Shown: in pieces, positions 47,981 to 58,755 of the stretch
Position numbering within the stretch: position 1 is the first letter of the stretch
Layout of the letters: each line of letters begins with the position of its first letter
From: Cladorhizidae sp. MBARI D1340-BT2
Taxonomy: Eukaryota > Porifera > Demospongiae > Poecilosclerida > Cladorhizidae
Assembly (NCBI GenBank): GCA_028752905.1
Contig: JAQNBH010000007.1
Location: forward strand, 45,178,910-45,242,909
Direction of reading: 5' to 3'
Length of the DNA: 64,000 nt
The notes under the pieces: generated by a model
What the model saw: the letters and a program-made list of their open reading frames with translations, nothing else
Database searches by the model: none
What the model was told of the DNA's origin: nothing
Made by a program: the position numbers and the translations under genes

Positions 47981-48408
47981 ATTTGATGGCAGTAACGACA
48001 TCTCCAGAGGATGAACAGAAGCCAACCAAGCTATCCATACAGCCAGTACATAGCCTGCTAGCTATACAGCCAGTACACAGCCTGCATAATACTTAAGACT
48101 CAGACACAATTATTAGCAGGGGCACAGTGGGAAAATCTTGGGTATTTGTGGGTAGATTGATGAAGTAGTGATAGCTATATTTGTGTATATATATTACGGT
48201 TCCCTAGTTCTAGTGCCCTCTACTCTGGGAATACTTCCTGCTCTTCATTGGCAGAATCGTGGGGAGTGCGAAGCCAGAACCTGCTGCAGCCTCAACTAGA
48301 TGGCTGTTTGTCTTGGTGTGTGCATATGCAAATGCTGCAAGGCTAGGCGATGCTGACTCTGCAACAGATGCCCGTCTGGTCATGAGAGTGGTAGATTGCC
48401 ATCCCAGT
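47981..48408. other. Unique region, coding strand unclear
   Basis: 48259-48420 is open on both strands. The + frame gives KPEPAAASTRWLFVLVCAYA then NAARLGDADSATDARLVM; the - frame gives SASPSLAAFAYAHTKTNSHL then VEAAAGSGFALPTIL to a stop near 48210. A + acceptor (ctgctcttcattggcag) and donor (CTTG/gtgtgtgc) and a - acceptor (gggcatctgttgcag) are all present. I cannot choose. Both frames run into the 42-bp array. Confidence 0.35.
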
Positions 48409-49102
48409 CCACATACTGGCTTCACTGCTGGCAGCCATTGCTCCAGTCCACTTGCTGGAGGCTTCACTGCTGGTAGCCATTGCTCCAGACCACCTACTGG
48501 AGGCTTCACTGCTGGCAGCCATTGCTCCAGTCCACCTGCTGGAGGCTTCACTGCTGGTAGCCATTGCTCTGGTCCACCTGCTGGAGGCACCACTGCTGGT
48601 AGCCATTGCTCCAGTCCACTTGCTGGAGGCTTCACTGCTGGTAGCCATTGCTCCAGACCACCTGCTGGAGCTTCACTGCTGGCAGCCATTGCTCTAGTAC
48701 ACCTGCTGGAGGCTTCACTGCTGGCAGCCATTGCTCCAGTCCACCTGCTGGAGGCTTCACTGCTGGTAGCCATTGCTCTAGTCCACCTGCTGGAGGCATT
48801 CACTGCTGGCAGCCATTGCTCTAGTCCACATACTGGAGGCTTCACTGCTGGCAGCCATTGCTCCAGTCCACCTGCTGGAGGCTTCACTGCTGGCAGCCAT
48901 TGCTCCAGACCACCTGCTGGAGGCTTCACTGCTGACAGCCATTGCTCCAGTCCACATGCTGGAGGCTTCACTGCTGGTAGCCATTGCTCCAGTCCACCTG
49001 CTGGAGGCTCACTGCTGGTAGCCATTGCTCCAGACCACCTGCTGGCAGCCATTGCTCCAGTCCACCTGCTGGAGGCTTCACTGCTGGTAGCCATTGTTTT
49101 TC
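48409..49102. repeat. 42-bp minisatellite, about 16 copies
   Basis: The unit is GGCTTCACTGCTGGCAGCCA, TTGCTCCAGTCCACCTGCTG and GA. Both strands are open over about 290 codons because 42 is a multiple of three; occasional 1-nt deletions shift the frame. Confidence 0.96.
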
Positions 49103-49750
49103 ATTGTTGTTTTATCTTTTGACCATTTATAATCATATTCACATATGGTCTGTTGCTAAGCAACCAAAATTCATCCTAATTTCCTCAACTCGTCTAGTTG
49201 CAGTGTGTGTGGTGTCAACTATTGCTGATCAATACTTCACTGGCCAAAAGGCTAGTTTTCAATGCATACCAACTGATTTTTGTGCCAAAAGACAGTTCTT
49301 ATAATGAATTTATTTCTGATCAAGCAAATTTCTTACCATCTTATCGGCTAGATACAGCATGCCAACTGGTACTTACCAACCATCGGAGACCAACAGTTGA
49401 CAGCAAAAATGAAGAAAGCATATTTTTGGGGGCTCTTTAACATGTTTTATAATGATATTCATGGTAAGCAGTTTGTTGCTAAGCAACACATATTTATCAG
49501 CTATCACCTGATGCTTGCTTGTTAATCTCTCTCTAATATATGTATATAAATTAAATAAAATAAAGTGAAAATTGGCCACCGTTAGTCTGCTGGTGACAGG
49601 GTCCACCTTCCACCATGAAAATGAGATGAAGATGGGCAGTGCTTGCTGCGTACAGTGGGTGCTTCACCAGGGTAACCGGCACTAGTAATTCCAAATGATG
49701 CACATCCACATCATTGGCAATACATGTGATCATTTGCAATTAAGTTAGCA
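49103..49750. other. Unique region with two palindrome-bearing repeat segments
   Basis: GTTGCTAAGCAACC near 49151 and GTTGCTAAGCAACA near 49483 sit in diverged copies of a dispersed repeat that also occurs at 61.6-62.1 kb. A - strand open frame ends at 49551 (VPVTLVKHPLYAASTAHLHL, then IFMVEGGPCHQQTN); its CATCTTCATCTC segment resembles the - strand exon at 46.7 kb. No gene firmly supported. Confidence 0.5.
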
Positions 49751-49985
49751 CGTGCTATACCTCTGATGTCCAGTTGCTGGCTCTGCTTGAGATTATTCTC
49801 GAGATATTGTCAAGTTAGCAAGTTGCTGTAGCTCAGATGTCTAGTTGCTGACTCTGCTTGAGATATCGCTAAGTTAGCAAGTTGCTGTAGCTCAGATGTC
49901 TAGTTGCTGACTCTGCTTGAGATATCGCTAAGTTAGCAAGTTGCTGTAGCTCAGATGTCTAGTTGCTGGCTCTGCTTGAGATATT
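49751..49985. repeat. 59-bp minisatellite, about 4 copies
   Basis: The unit contains TTGCTGTAGCTCAGATGTCT, AGTTGCTGACTCTGCTTGAG and ATATCGCTAAGTTAGCAAG. Confidence 0.95.
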
Positions 49986-50241
49986 GTTCCTTCAAATTCC
50001 CTCTACTTCCAAATTTCTGATAAACTCCACCCAAGTCTGCAAATCGATCACCAATGCTACTCTCTTCATAAGCTTCTCATACAAACTCGACAACAACTCT
50101 ACACTAGAACCTGCCTACATATCCTGCCTAACCCTAGATCTCTGCAAGGAGCACAGCGAGCTTGCTGTGTGTACATGGAGACTTACTAAGTACTTTAGGG
50201 AATATATAACTAGCTACCAGCTCAGGCAGGGCACAGACTAA
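49986..50241 (+). CDS. Open frame of unknown status between two arrays
   Basis: The frame from 49963 reads ILFLQIPSTSKFLINSTQVC, then KSITNATLFISFSYKLDNNS and TLEPAYISCLTLDLCKEHSE. It has three N-glycosylation sequons and cysteines, so it could be an extracellular exon, with a possible donor GCT/gtgtgt near 50167. No homology recognised and no good acceptor. Confidence 0.25.
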
Positions 50242-52398
50242 CCAGGGCACAGACTAACCAGCTCAGACTAACCAGCTCAGACAGAACTCAGACAGAACTC
50301 AGACTAACCAGCTCAGACTAACCAGCTCAGGCAGAGCACAGACTAACCAGCTCAGGCAGAGCACAGACTAACCAGCTCAGACAGTAACCAGCTCAGGCAG
50401 GGCACAGACTAACCAGCTCAGACAGAGCACAGACTAACCAGCTCAGGCAGAGCACAGACTAACCAGCTCAGACAGTAACCAGCTCAGGCAGGGCACAGAC
50501 TAACCAGCTCAGACAGAGCACAGACCAACCAGCTCAGGCAGGGCACAGACTAACCAGCTCAGACAGAGCACAGACTAACCAGCTCAGACAGAGCACAGAC
50601 TAACCAGCTCAGACAGAGCACAGACTAACCAGCTCAGACTAACTAGCTCAGACAGAGCACAGACTAACCAGCTCAGACTAACCAGCTCAGACTAACCAGC
50701 TCAGACTAACCAGCTCAGACTAACCAGCTCAGACTAACCAGCTCAGAACAGAGCACAGACTAACCAGCTCAGGCAGAGCACAGACTAACCAGCTCAGACA
50801 GAGTACAGACTAACCAGCTCAGACAGAGCTCAGACTAACCAGCTCAGGCAGAGCACAGACTAACCAGCTCAGACTAACCAGCTCAGACAGAGCACAGACT
50901 AACCAGCTCAGACAGAGCTCAGACTAACCAGCTCAGACAGAGCACAGACTAACCAGCTCAGACTAACCAGCTCAGACAGAGCTCAGACTAACCAGCTCAG
51001 ACTAACCAGCCCTGGCAGAGCTCAGACTAACCAGCTCAGGCAGAGCACAGACTAACCAGCTCAGGCAGAGCACAGACTAACCAGCTCAGACAGTAACCAG
51101 CTCAGGCAGAGCACAGACTAACCAGCTCAGACAGTAACCAGCTCAGGCAGGGCACAGACTAACCAGGGCACAGACTAACCAGCTCAGACTAACCAGCTCA
51201 GACAGAGCACAGACTAACCAGCTCAGACAGAGCACAGACTAACCAGCTCAGACAGAGCACAGACTAACCAGCTCAGACAGAGCTCAGACTAACCAGCTCA
51301 GACAGAGCACAGACTAACCAGCTCAGACTAACCAGCTCAGACAGAGCTCAGACTAACCAGCTCAGACTAACCAGCCCTGGCAGAGCTCAGACTAACCAGC
51401 TCAGGCAGAGCACAGACTAACCAGCTCAGGCAGAGCACAGACTAACCAGCTCAGACAGTAACCAGCTCAGGCAGAGCACAGACTAACCAGCTCAGACAGT
51501 AACCAGCTCAGGCAGGGCACAGACTAACCAGGGCACAGACTAACCAGCTCAGACTAACCAGCTCAGACAGAGCACAGACTAACCAGCTCAGACAGAGCAC
51601 AGACTAACCAGCTCAGACTAACCAGCTCAGACTAACCAGCTCAGACTAACCAGCTCAGACTAACCAGCTCAGAACAGAGCACAGACTAACCAGCTCAGGC
51701 AGAGCACAGACTAACCAGCTCAGACAGAGTACAGACTAACCAGCTCAGACAGAGCTCAGACTAACCAGCTCAGGCAGAGCACAGACTAACCAGCTCAGAC
51801 TAACCAGCTCAGACAGAGCACAGACTAACCAGCTCAGACAGAGCTCAGACTAACCAGCTCAGGCAGAGCACAGACTAACCAGCTCAGACAGAGCACAGAC
51901 TAACCAGCTCAGACTAACCAGCTCAGACAGAGCACAGACTAACCAGCTCAGACTAACCAGCTCAGACTAACCAGCTCAGACTAACCAGCTCAGACTAACC
52001 AGCTCAGAACAGAGCACAGACTAACCAGCTCAGGCAGAGCACAGACTAACCAGCTCAGACAGAGTACAGACTAACCAGCTCAGACAGAGCTCAGACTAAC
52101 CAGCTCAGGCAGAGCACAGACTAACCAGCTCAGACAGAGCACAGACTAACCAGCTCAGACAGAGCTCAGACTAACCAGCTCAGACAGAGCACAGATTAAC
52201 CAGCTCAGACAGAGCACAGACTAACCAGCTCAGACTAACCAGCTCAGACTAACCAGCTCAGACTAACCAGCCCTGGCAGAGCACAGACTAACCAGCTCAG
52301 ACTAACCAGCTCAGGCAGAGCACAGACTAACCAGCTCAGGCAGAGCACAGACTAACCAGCTCAGCTCAGACAGAGCACAGACTAACCAGCTCAGACAA
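50228..52398. repeat. Complex minisatellite with higher-order structure
   Basis: Built from two short words, ACTAACCAGCTCAG and ACAGAGCACAG, often as a 25-bp unit (CACAGACTAACCAGCTCAG plus ACAGAG). Rare variant words recur in order: CCCTGGCAGAG at 51011, 51376 and 52272, and CAGAACAGAG at about 50744, 51670 and 52005. This shows segmental duplication inside the array with spacings of 365, 335 and about 900-926 bp. Confidence 0.95.
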
Positions 52399-52682
52399 TC
52401 ATGCACATGCAGATATCTCCACCATCATCCCTCAAATGCTGAGCTTGAACAGTGCCAGAGCTGCAGATAGTAACTCACTGCAACAAAATAACAGAAAGAA
52501 GATGGTAGGACATTTGTCATCTCAATAGCCAACATTCTAGATCGCTCGGACAAATATTCACTCGCTTTTCCTGGTGTAGTCGAGCTCTAGCTACCTAGCT
52601 GGACGTTTCGTGGCTATCAAGTGTAATTGTTCTACAAGAGTCATTGCTCAGCTAACAAGCGCAAGTTTTTTAGATTTTCTTC
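52399..52682. other. Unique sequence upstream of hairpin
   Basis: No gene supported; could be the flank or promoter of the inverted repeat that follows. Confidence 0.4.
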
Positions 52683-52880
52683 GCAAGTTGTTAGCACTGA
52701 TATGGCTCAGAGTAGTGATATCTCAGCCGCAAAGCGTAAGAGGAGGAAAGTATCGTATGCCACATATATTTGTACTAGTGAAAAACTTTCTGACAAGATC
52801 CCAGCATACGATACTTCCTCCTCTCAGGCCTTGGGGCCGAGATATCGCTACTCAGATCCATATCAGTGCTAACAACTTGC
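52683..52880. repeat. Imperfect inverted repeat: two ~78-nt arms, 43-nt loop
   Basis: Left arm 52683-52760 and right arm 52804-52880 are reverse complements with about eight mismatches and one 1-nt gap. The outer 23 nt (GCAAGTTGTTAGCACTGATA plus TGG) and the inner GTATCGTATGC are perfect. A transcript from either strand would fold into a long hairpin. The left arm is also open as MAQSSDISAAKRKRRKVSYA with a basic cluster, so it may be an inverted duplication of coding sequence. Alternatives: foldback MITE or small-RNA precursor. Confidence 0.85.
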
Positions 52881-53642
52881 AAAGATAAACAACTTGTGCA
52901 TGTTAGATAAGCAAGAAACTAGATTACTACACAGCTAGGGAGCTAGATTACTACACAGCTAGGGAGCTAGAGCTAGATTACTACATCAAACAAGGTAACA
53001 AAAGTAGTAGTATTGCACGTGTCCCGAGCCTTCTTGAGAGATTAACCACACCCTCCAACAAACATTGGTCAGTCCATCTGGCAACCATAACCCGTTTTCC
53101 TTTTGGTCCTTGCAGTACATTGGTCATCCTCCATGCACTCCACATGCATGGAGCTAGGCCAGGTCATCCTCCATGCACTCCACATGCATGAAGCTAGGCC
53201 AGGTCATCCTCCATGCATTCCACATGCATGGAGCTAGGCCAGGTCAAGTAATTGTGCTATCTGTAGTTGCATAGTCTACTTCCACTTTGCAATGTACTAA
53301 TGTGCAGGTGTTCATTGATCGTGTCAAGTATGTCCAGCCTTAAATTGGACTCTGCCTTACTTCACATGTAACCACTCTATTTGGACATGGAAACAATAGC
53401 GGCCTCAGGAGCATATTGTGGCCACAGAGTGAGAGCCCTTGGGGGAGAGTACACAGGTACTCAAGGCTGACACTAAGAGTACCCAAACCTGCCACTTTAC
53501 ACCTTGTCCAATGATGACTTCAATCAACACTTTAATGTCTGTCTGTAAGAATCGCAACTACTCCCCCAGCTATCCATACACTAAAACCCAATAGGACCAC
53601 TCAAGGTCCACTCTGGAAAAGGAACCTCCTTACCGGCACTGG
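52881..53642. other. Unique region with threefold 40-bp repeat
   Basis: 53125-53246 holds three copies of CAGGTCATCCTCCATGCACT then CCACATGCATGGAGCTAGGC. Within each, TCCATGCA and TGCATGGA are inverted. A twofold repeat of GATTACTACACAGCTAGGGA lies near 52922-52965. Otherwise no gene seen. Confidence 0.7.
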
Positions 53643-54357
53643 GGCCTCAAATATAAGAACCACTTGTGGCCTCAAATATAAGGTCCACTTTTGGCCTCAA
53701 ATATAAGGACCACTTTTGGCCTCAAATATAAGGACCACTTGTGGCCTCCAATATAAGGACCACTTGTGGCCTCAAATATAAGGACCACATGTGGCCTCCA
53801 ATATAAGGACCACTTGTGGCCTCCAATATAAGGACCACTTGGTGGCCTCAAATATAAGGACCACTTGTGGCCTCAAATATAAGGACCACTTGTGGCCTCA
53901 AACAAAAGGACCACTTGTGGTCTCAAATATAAGGACCACTTGTGGCCTCCAATATAAGGACCACTTGTGGCCTCAAATATAAGGACCACTTGTGGCCTCA
54001 AATAAAAGGACCACTTGTGGCCTCAAATATAAGGACCACTTGTGGCCTCAATAAAAGGACCACTTGTAGCCTCAAATATAAGGACCACTTGTGGACTCAA
54101 ATATAAGGACCACTTGTGGCCTCAAATAAAAGGACCACTTGTGGCCTCAAATATAAGGACCACTTGTGGCCTCAAATAAAAGGACCACATGTGGCCTCAA
54201 ATATAAGGACCACTTGTGGCCTCAAATATAAGGACCACTTGTGGTCTCAAATATAAGGACCACTTGTGGCCTCAAATAAAAGGACCACTTGTGGCCTCAA
54301 ATATAAGGACCACTTGTGGCCTCAAACAAGGCCACAAACAAAAGGACCACTTGTGGA
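53643..54357. repeat. 25-bp minisatellite, about 28 copies
   Basis: The unit is GGCCTCAAATATAAGGACCA plus CTTGT. AATAAAAG replaces AATATAAG in many right-hand copies. Confidence 0.96.
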
Positions 54358-54397
54358 GGGAATCAAATTTAAGGGCCTTAGACTAATGTTTAACTAA

Positions 54398-54628
54398 TTA
54401 ACAACCATAAGCGCCCATAGGTGCAAACTTGCTCATACTTCGAAACAAAAAATCAGCTTGATGGGGTGAGCAAACTTTTAATGGCCGACAATAGCAACTG
54501 CCATCATGAAAGGTCTCTACCTGGCCTTTACTGCGTTCTGGAAGCCCATCTTCTGATGAGAGAAAGCTATGCTTGCCTGGAATGGCTCCTAATCTCTTTG
54601 CTCGTAACAAGACCTGCTCCTGGATGGA
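54398..54628 (-). CDS. Terminal exon of an unidentified - strand gene
   Basis: Acceptor acttacaacaaagcag, phase 0, 76 codons, TAA. The peptide starts SIQEQVLLRAKRLGAIPGKH, continues SFLSSEDGLPERSKGQVETF and HDGSCYCRPLKVCSPHQADF, and ends LFRSMSKFAPMGAYGC. Natural codon use and a cysteine-containing C-terminus suggest a real exon; family unknown. The + strand has a competing open frame ending at a good donor (GTT/gtaagt at about 54640), so strand is likely but not certain. Confidence 0.5.
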   Translation of the reverse strand, partial: SIQEQVLLRAKRLGAIPGKHSFLSSEDGLPERSKGQVETFHDGSCYCRPLKVCSPHQADFLFRSMSKFAPMGAYGC

Positions 54629-54695
54629 CTGCTTTGTTGTAAGTTTTGTTGTAGATTTAGAGCAACATAGCGAAGCATAGTGTTTGTACGCCTAC

Positions 54696-54722
54696 CTCAA
54701 TGCAGCTCATTCTTATACCAAA
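54696..54722 (-). CDS. Candidate 27-nt micro-exon, - strand
   Basis: Acceptor atataataagccgcag and donor GAG/gtaggc bracket FGIRMSCIE, phase 0 at both ends, matching the terminal exon 54398-54628. The 67-nt intron between would be short. Supported by phase and splice sites only. Confidence 0.3.
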
Positions 54723-54892
54723 CTGCGGCTTATTATATTTGCATTTTAATGATAAAGTTTAAAAAAGCTCTAGTTTGTTATAAAATAAACTACAAATAAG
54801 TGACTAGAGTAGAGTGTTCAATAGGCAATGACTCTTCTCAATAATCTACCCACTCCACGTTTTGATGAGATGCTCTAGTCTTCACAAGCAAG

Positions 54893-55160
54893 ATCAAGGC
54901 TAGAGCATCCAGGAAGATCAAGGCTAGAGCATCTAGCCATTCTCAAGAAGATCAAGGCTAGAGCATCTAGCTGTCCTCAGGAATATCAAGGCCAGAGCAT
55001 CTAGCCATCCTCAGGAAGATCAAGGCTAGAGCATCTAGCCATCCCCAGGAAGATGAAAGCTAGAGCATCTAGCTATCCTCAAGAAGATCAAGGCTAGAGC
55101 ATCTAGCCATCCTAAGGCTAGAGCATCTAGCTGCCTCCAGGAAGATCAAGGCTAGAGCAT
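54893..55160. repeat. 34-bp minisatellite, about 8 copies
   Basis: The unit is AAGATCAAGGCTAGAGCATC then TAGCCATCCTCAGG. Each copy has CCTCAG/GA or CCCCAG/GA, an acceptor-like site on the + strand; the last copy runs into an exon-like segment with a donor. Confidence 0.9.
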
Positions 55161-55175
55161 CTGCCGAAACGCCAA
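55141..55175 (+). CDS. Candidate short exon at the end of the 34-bp array
   Basis: After ctgcctccag, GA plus RSRLEHLPKRQ, then donor gtgagt; phase 0 exit fits the next exon. The first 22 nt are repeat-unit sequence, the rest (GCCGAAACGCCAA) is unique. Confidence 0.35.
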
Positions 55176-55364
55176 GTGAGTACATTTAGTTGATCATCGA
55201 GAAAGTCATTGTATCTGTATCATGTCAATGAGAGTTCGTTGAGAAGGTTGAGGAGCTAAAGTTTGAGCTACTCACACACAAGCTCATCTAGAGCACATTA
55301 ATCTGACCACACCCATTCTCATTGAGTGGGCCTCCTGCAATAGCTTGACTTGGTCTCCCCACAG

Positions 55365-55427
55365 CTACCCAACCGCTCTGAAGAGTCGGAGCCTGTGGGC
55401 ATCACAATGAGAATGCATGACAGCTAG
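55365..55427 (+). CDS. Candidate terminal exon whose 3' part seeds the 67-bp array
   Basis: Acceptor gcttgacttggtctccccacag is strong. Phase 0: LPNRSEESEPVGITMRMHDS then TAG. From GAGCCTGTGGGC onward the exon, its stop and the next bases recur in the array. Unknown protein; joins in frame to RSRLEHLPKRQ. Confidence 0.45.
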   Translation, partial: LPNRSEESEPVGITMRMHDS

Positions 55428-56120
55428 GCTGAGGGGGAGCTGGCTATTTATGAGCACAGCCTGTGGGCATCATAATGAGAATGCACGACAGCTAGCTGAG
55501 GGGGAGCTGGCTATTTATGAGCACAGCCTGTGGGCATCACAATGAGAATGCACGACAGCTAGCTGAGGGGGAGCTGGCTATTTATGAGCACAGCCTGTGG
55601 GCATCACAATGAGAATGCACGACAGCTAGCTGAGGGGGAGCTGGCTATTTATGAGCACAGCCTGTGGGCATCACAATGAGAATGCACGACAGCTAGCTGA
55701 GGTGGAGCTGGCTATTTATGAGCACAGCCTGTGGGCATCACAATGAGAATGCACGACAGCTAGCTGAGGGGGAGCTGGCTATTTATGAGCACAGCCTGTG
55801 GGCATTACAATGAGAATGCACGACAGCTAGCTGAGGAGGAGCTGGCTATTTATGAGCACAGCCTGTGGGCATCACAATGAGAATGCACGACAGCTAGCTG
55901 AGGAGGAGCTGGCTATTTATGAGCACAGCCTGTGGGCATCACAATGAGAATGCACGACAGCTAGCTGAGGGGGAGCTGGCTATTTATGAGCACAGCCTGT
56001 GGGCATCACAATGAGAATGCACGACAGCTAGCTGAGGAGGAGCTGGCTATTTATGAGCACAGCCTGTGGGCGTCACAATGGCAGAATGCACAACAGCTAG
56101 CTGAGGGGGAGCTGGCTATT
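55389..56120. repeat. 66-67-bp minisatellite carrying the exon end and stop, about 11 copies
   Basis: The unit contains CCTGTGGGCATCACAATGAG, AATGCACGACAGCTAGCTGA, GGGGGAGCTGGCTATTTATG and AGCA. The first copy overlaps the candidate terminal exon. Confidence 0.96.
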
Positions 56121-56273
56121 TCCCAGAAGTGGTTCTAGGAATATGCGAATCTCACTTTGTCTGCATGTGACTTTGGCAATGCTCACCTCCTAATTTGGTG
56201 GGAAAGTGTTTTGAGAGATCATTCACAACAGCTAACACATACAATACACACACACACACGCACACCAGCACAG

Positions 56274-56543
56274 GAAACAGAAGCAAAGCAAGTTGGTTCT
56301 GATGATATTATTACAGAGTCCAAGGGCGCAAGGCGCAAACCATCATGCCTCATGGGACCAAAGCTAGGGCCAGGGCAGGGATATTCTAGGGCCAGGGCAG
56401 GCAGGGATATTCTAGGGCAAGGGCAGGGATATTCTAGGGCCTGGGCCAGGGGCAAGGGCAGGCAGGGATATTCTAGGGCAAGAGCAGGCAAGGGCCAGGG
56501 ATATTCTAGGGCCGGGGCCAGGGCAAGGGCAGGGATATTCTAG
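56274..56543 (+). CDS. Candidate exon running into a 22-bp array
   Basis: Acceptor cacacgcacaccagcacag, then ETEAKQVGSDDIITESKGAR and RKPSCLMGPKL, after which the frame enters the G-rich array as GPGQGYSRARAG-type repeats until a stop at 56541-56543. The first 31 residues look like ordinary hydrophilic protein. The donor, if the exon ends before the array, is not clear. Confidence 0.45.
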   Translation, partial: ETEAKQVGSDDIITESKGARRKPSCLMGPKLGPGQGYSRARAGRDILGQGQGYSRAWARGKGRQGYSRARAGKGQGYSRAGARARAGIF

Positions 56544-56670
56544 GGCCAGGGCCAAGGATATTCTAGGGCAAGGGCAGGGATATTCTAGGGCCAGGGCCAG
56601 AGATATTCTAGGGCAAGGGCAGGGATATTTTAGGGCCAGGGCCAGGGATATTCTAGGGCCAGGGCCCAGC
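56365..56670. repeat. 22-bp-based degenerate G-rich array
   Basis: Words GGGCCAGGGCAGGGATATTC and TAGGGCAAGGGCA in irregular order. G-tracts on the + strand are frequent. Confidence 0.9.
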
Positions 56671-57055
56671 ATTTAGGCTAGGGGCGTTCTATAGCTAGAG
56701 CAAAGGGCCAGGGCTATTACAAGGCTAGGGCAATCTATGGCTAGCACGGGATAGACGGGGTTTGGGCTAGTCTAGATCTAGATGGTGGTCCAAGTAGTGC
56801 ACATATTGTGTGTATGCATGCATGCGTGTGTGTGTGTGTGTGTGTGTGTGTGGTGACAGTGGTGCCACAATGGCATTCCTGATGAGCCCATGTGTAGCCC
56901 TGTCCTAGTGTGCATATCCTGCCCTCCTGGCAGCGGATGGCTTGGCTAGCAACCACCGCACATGCCTGCCATTCCACAATAACCACTGCAATGCTAGTGC
57001 ACACCACATGCATGTACAAGGTATGTAGAACATACCACAGTAGCATTGTGGTCAG
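56671..57055 (-). other. Mostly unique; possible cysteine-rich - strand exon
   Basis: A GT microsatellite lies at about 56825-56852. On the - strand, after gtgcactagcattgcag (57000-ish), a frame reads VEWQACAVVASQAIRCQEGR then ICTLGQGYTWAHQECHCGTT before entering the CA tract; six cysteines suggest an extracellular module, but no good donor is present and I do not recognise the fold. Confidence 0.3.
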
Positions 57056-58655
57056 GACTGATGCACCAGCCCTCTCTCCAGCACCATGGTCAGGACTGCA
57101 TCACCTAATGCACCAGCCCTCTCTCTAGCACCATGGTCAGGACTGCATCACCTAATGCACCAGCCCTCTCTCTAGCACCATGGTCAGGACTGCATCACCT
57201 AATGCACCAGCCCTCTCTCTAGCACCATGGTCAGGACTGCATCACCTAATGCACCAGCCCTCTCTCTAGCACCATGGTCAGGACTGCAGCACCTAATGCA
57301 CCAGCCCTCTCTCTAGCACCATGGTCAGGACTGCATCACCTAATGCACCAGCCTTCTCTCTAGCACCATGGTCAGGACTGCATCACCTAATGCACCAGCC
57401 TTCTCTCCAGCACCATGGTCAGGACTGCATCACCTAATGCACCAGCCTTCTCTCCAGCGCCATGGTCAGGACTGCATCACCTAATGCACCAGCCTTCTCT
57501 CTAGCACCATGGAAATGCACCAGCCTTCTCTCTAGCACCATGGTCAGGACTGCATCACCTAATGCACCAGCCCTCTCTCCAGCACCATGGTCAGGACTGC
57601 ATCACCTAATGCACCAGCCTTCTCTCTAGCACCATGGAAATGCACCAGCCTTCTCTCTAGCACCATGGTCAGGACTGCATCACCTAATGCACCAGCCCTC
57701 TCTCTAGCACCATGGTCATGACTGCATCACCTAATGCACCAGCCTTCTCTCTAGCACCATGGTCAGGACTGCATCACCTAATGCACCAGCCCTCTCTCTA
57801 GCACCATGGTCAGGACTGCATCACCTAATGCACCAGCCCTCTCTCCAGCACCATGGTCAGGACTGCATCACCTAATGCACCAGCCCTCTCTCCAGCACCA
57901 TGGTCAGGACTGATGCACCAGCCCTCTCTCTAGCACCATGGTCAGGACTGCATCACCTCCCTTTCTCTAGCACCATGGTCAGGACTGCATCACCTAATGC
58001 ACCAGCCCTCTCTCTAGCACCATGGTCAGGACTGCATCACCTAATGCACCAGCCCTCTCTCCAGCACCATGGTCAGGACTGATGCACCAGCCCTCTCTCT
58101 AGCACCATGGTCAGGACTGCATCACCTAATGCACCAGCCTTCTCTCTAGCACCATGGTCAGGACTGCATCACCTAATGCACCAGCCCTCTCTCCAGCACC
58201 ATGGTCAGGACTGCATCACCTAATGCACCAGCCCTCTCTCTAGCACCATGGTCAGGACTGCATCACCTAATGCACCAGCCCTCTCTCTAGCACCATGGTC
58301 AGGACTGCATCACCTAATGCACCAGCCTTCTCTCTAGCACCATGGTCAGGACTGCATCACCTAATGTACCAGCCCTCTCTCTAGCACCATGGTCAGGACT
58401 GCATCACCTAATGCACCAGCCCTCTCTCTAGCACCATGGTCAGGACTGCATCACCTAATGCACCAGCCCTCTCTCCAGCACCATGGTCAGGACTGCATCA
58501 CCTAATGCACCAGCCTTCTCTCTAGCACCATGGTCAGGACTGCATCACCTAATGCACCAGCCCTCTCTCTAGCACCATGGTCAGGACTGCATCACCTAAT
58601 GCACCAGCCCTCTCTCCAGCACCATGGTCAGGACTGCATCACCTAATGCACCAGC
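57056..58655. repeat. 47-bp minisatellite, about 34 copies
   Basis: The unit is CATCACCTAATGCACCAGCC, CTCTCTC(T/C)AGCACC and ATGGTCAGGACTG. CCCTCTCTCTAG is an acceptor-like tract present in nearly every unit on the + strand. Deleted units (ATGGAAATGCACC) occur twice. Confidence 0.97.
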
Positions 58656-58671
58656 CTTCTCTCTCTCCGAG

Positions 58672-58727
58672 CACGTGGAACAGTGGCACGCTGCCAAACA
58701 TCTATGGTCATATGCATACACACCTAC
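58672..58727 (+). CDS. Candidate internal exon after the 47-bp array
   Basis: Begins after ccttctctctctccgag, ends at a strong donor (CTAC/gtaagc). In the frame that would join the next exon: RGTVARCQTSMVICIHTY. Other frames are also open. Confidence 0.3.
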
Positions 58728-58755
58728 GTAAGCTGATGATGAATATATGCTTCAG

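Noticed and set aside
48210..49122. 290-codon frames on both strands of the 42-bp array
   Set aside because: Periodicity artefact; only the unique flank at 48259-48408 could be coding.
49751..49985. tRNA genes, because GTAGCTCAGATG resembles a tRNA A box
   Set aside because: No B box, no acceptor or anticodon stems; it is a 59-bp tandem unit.
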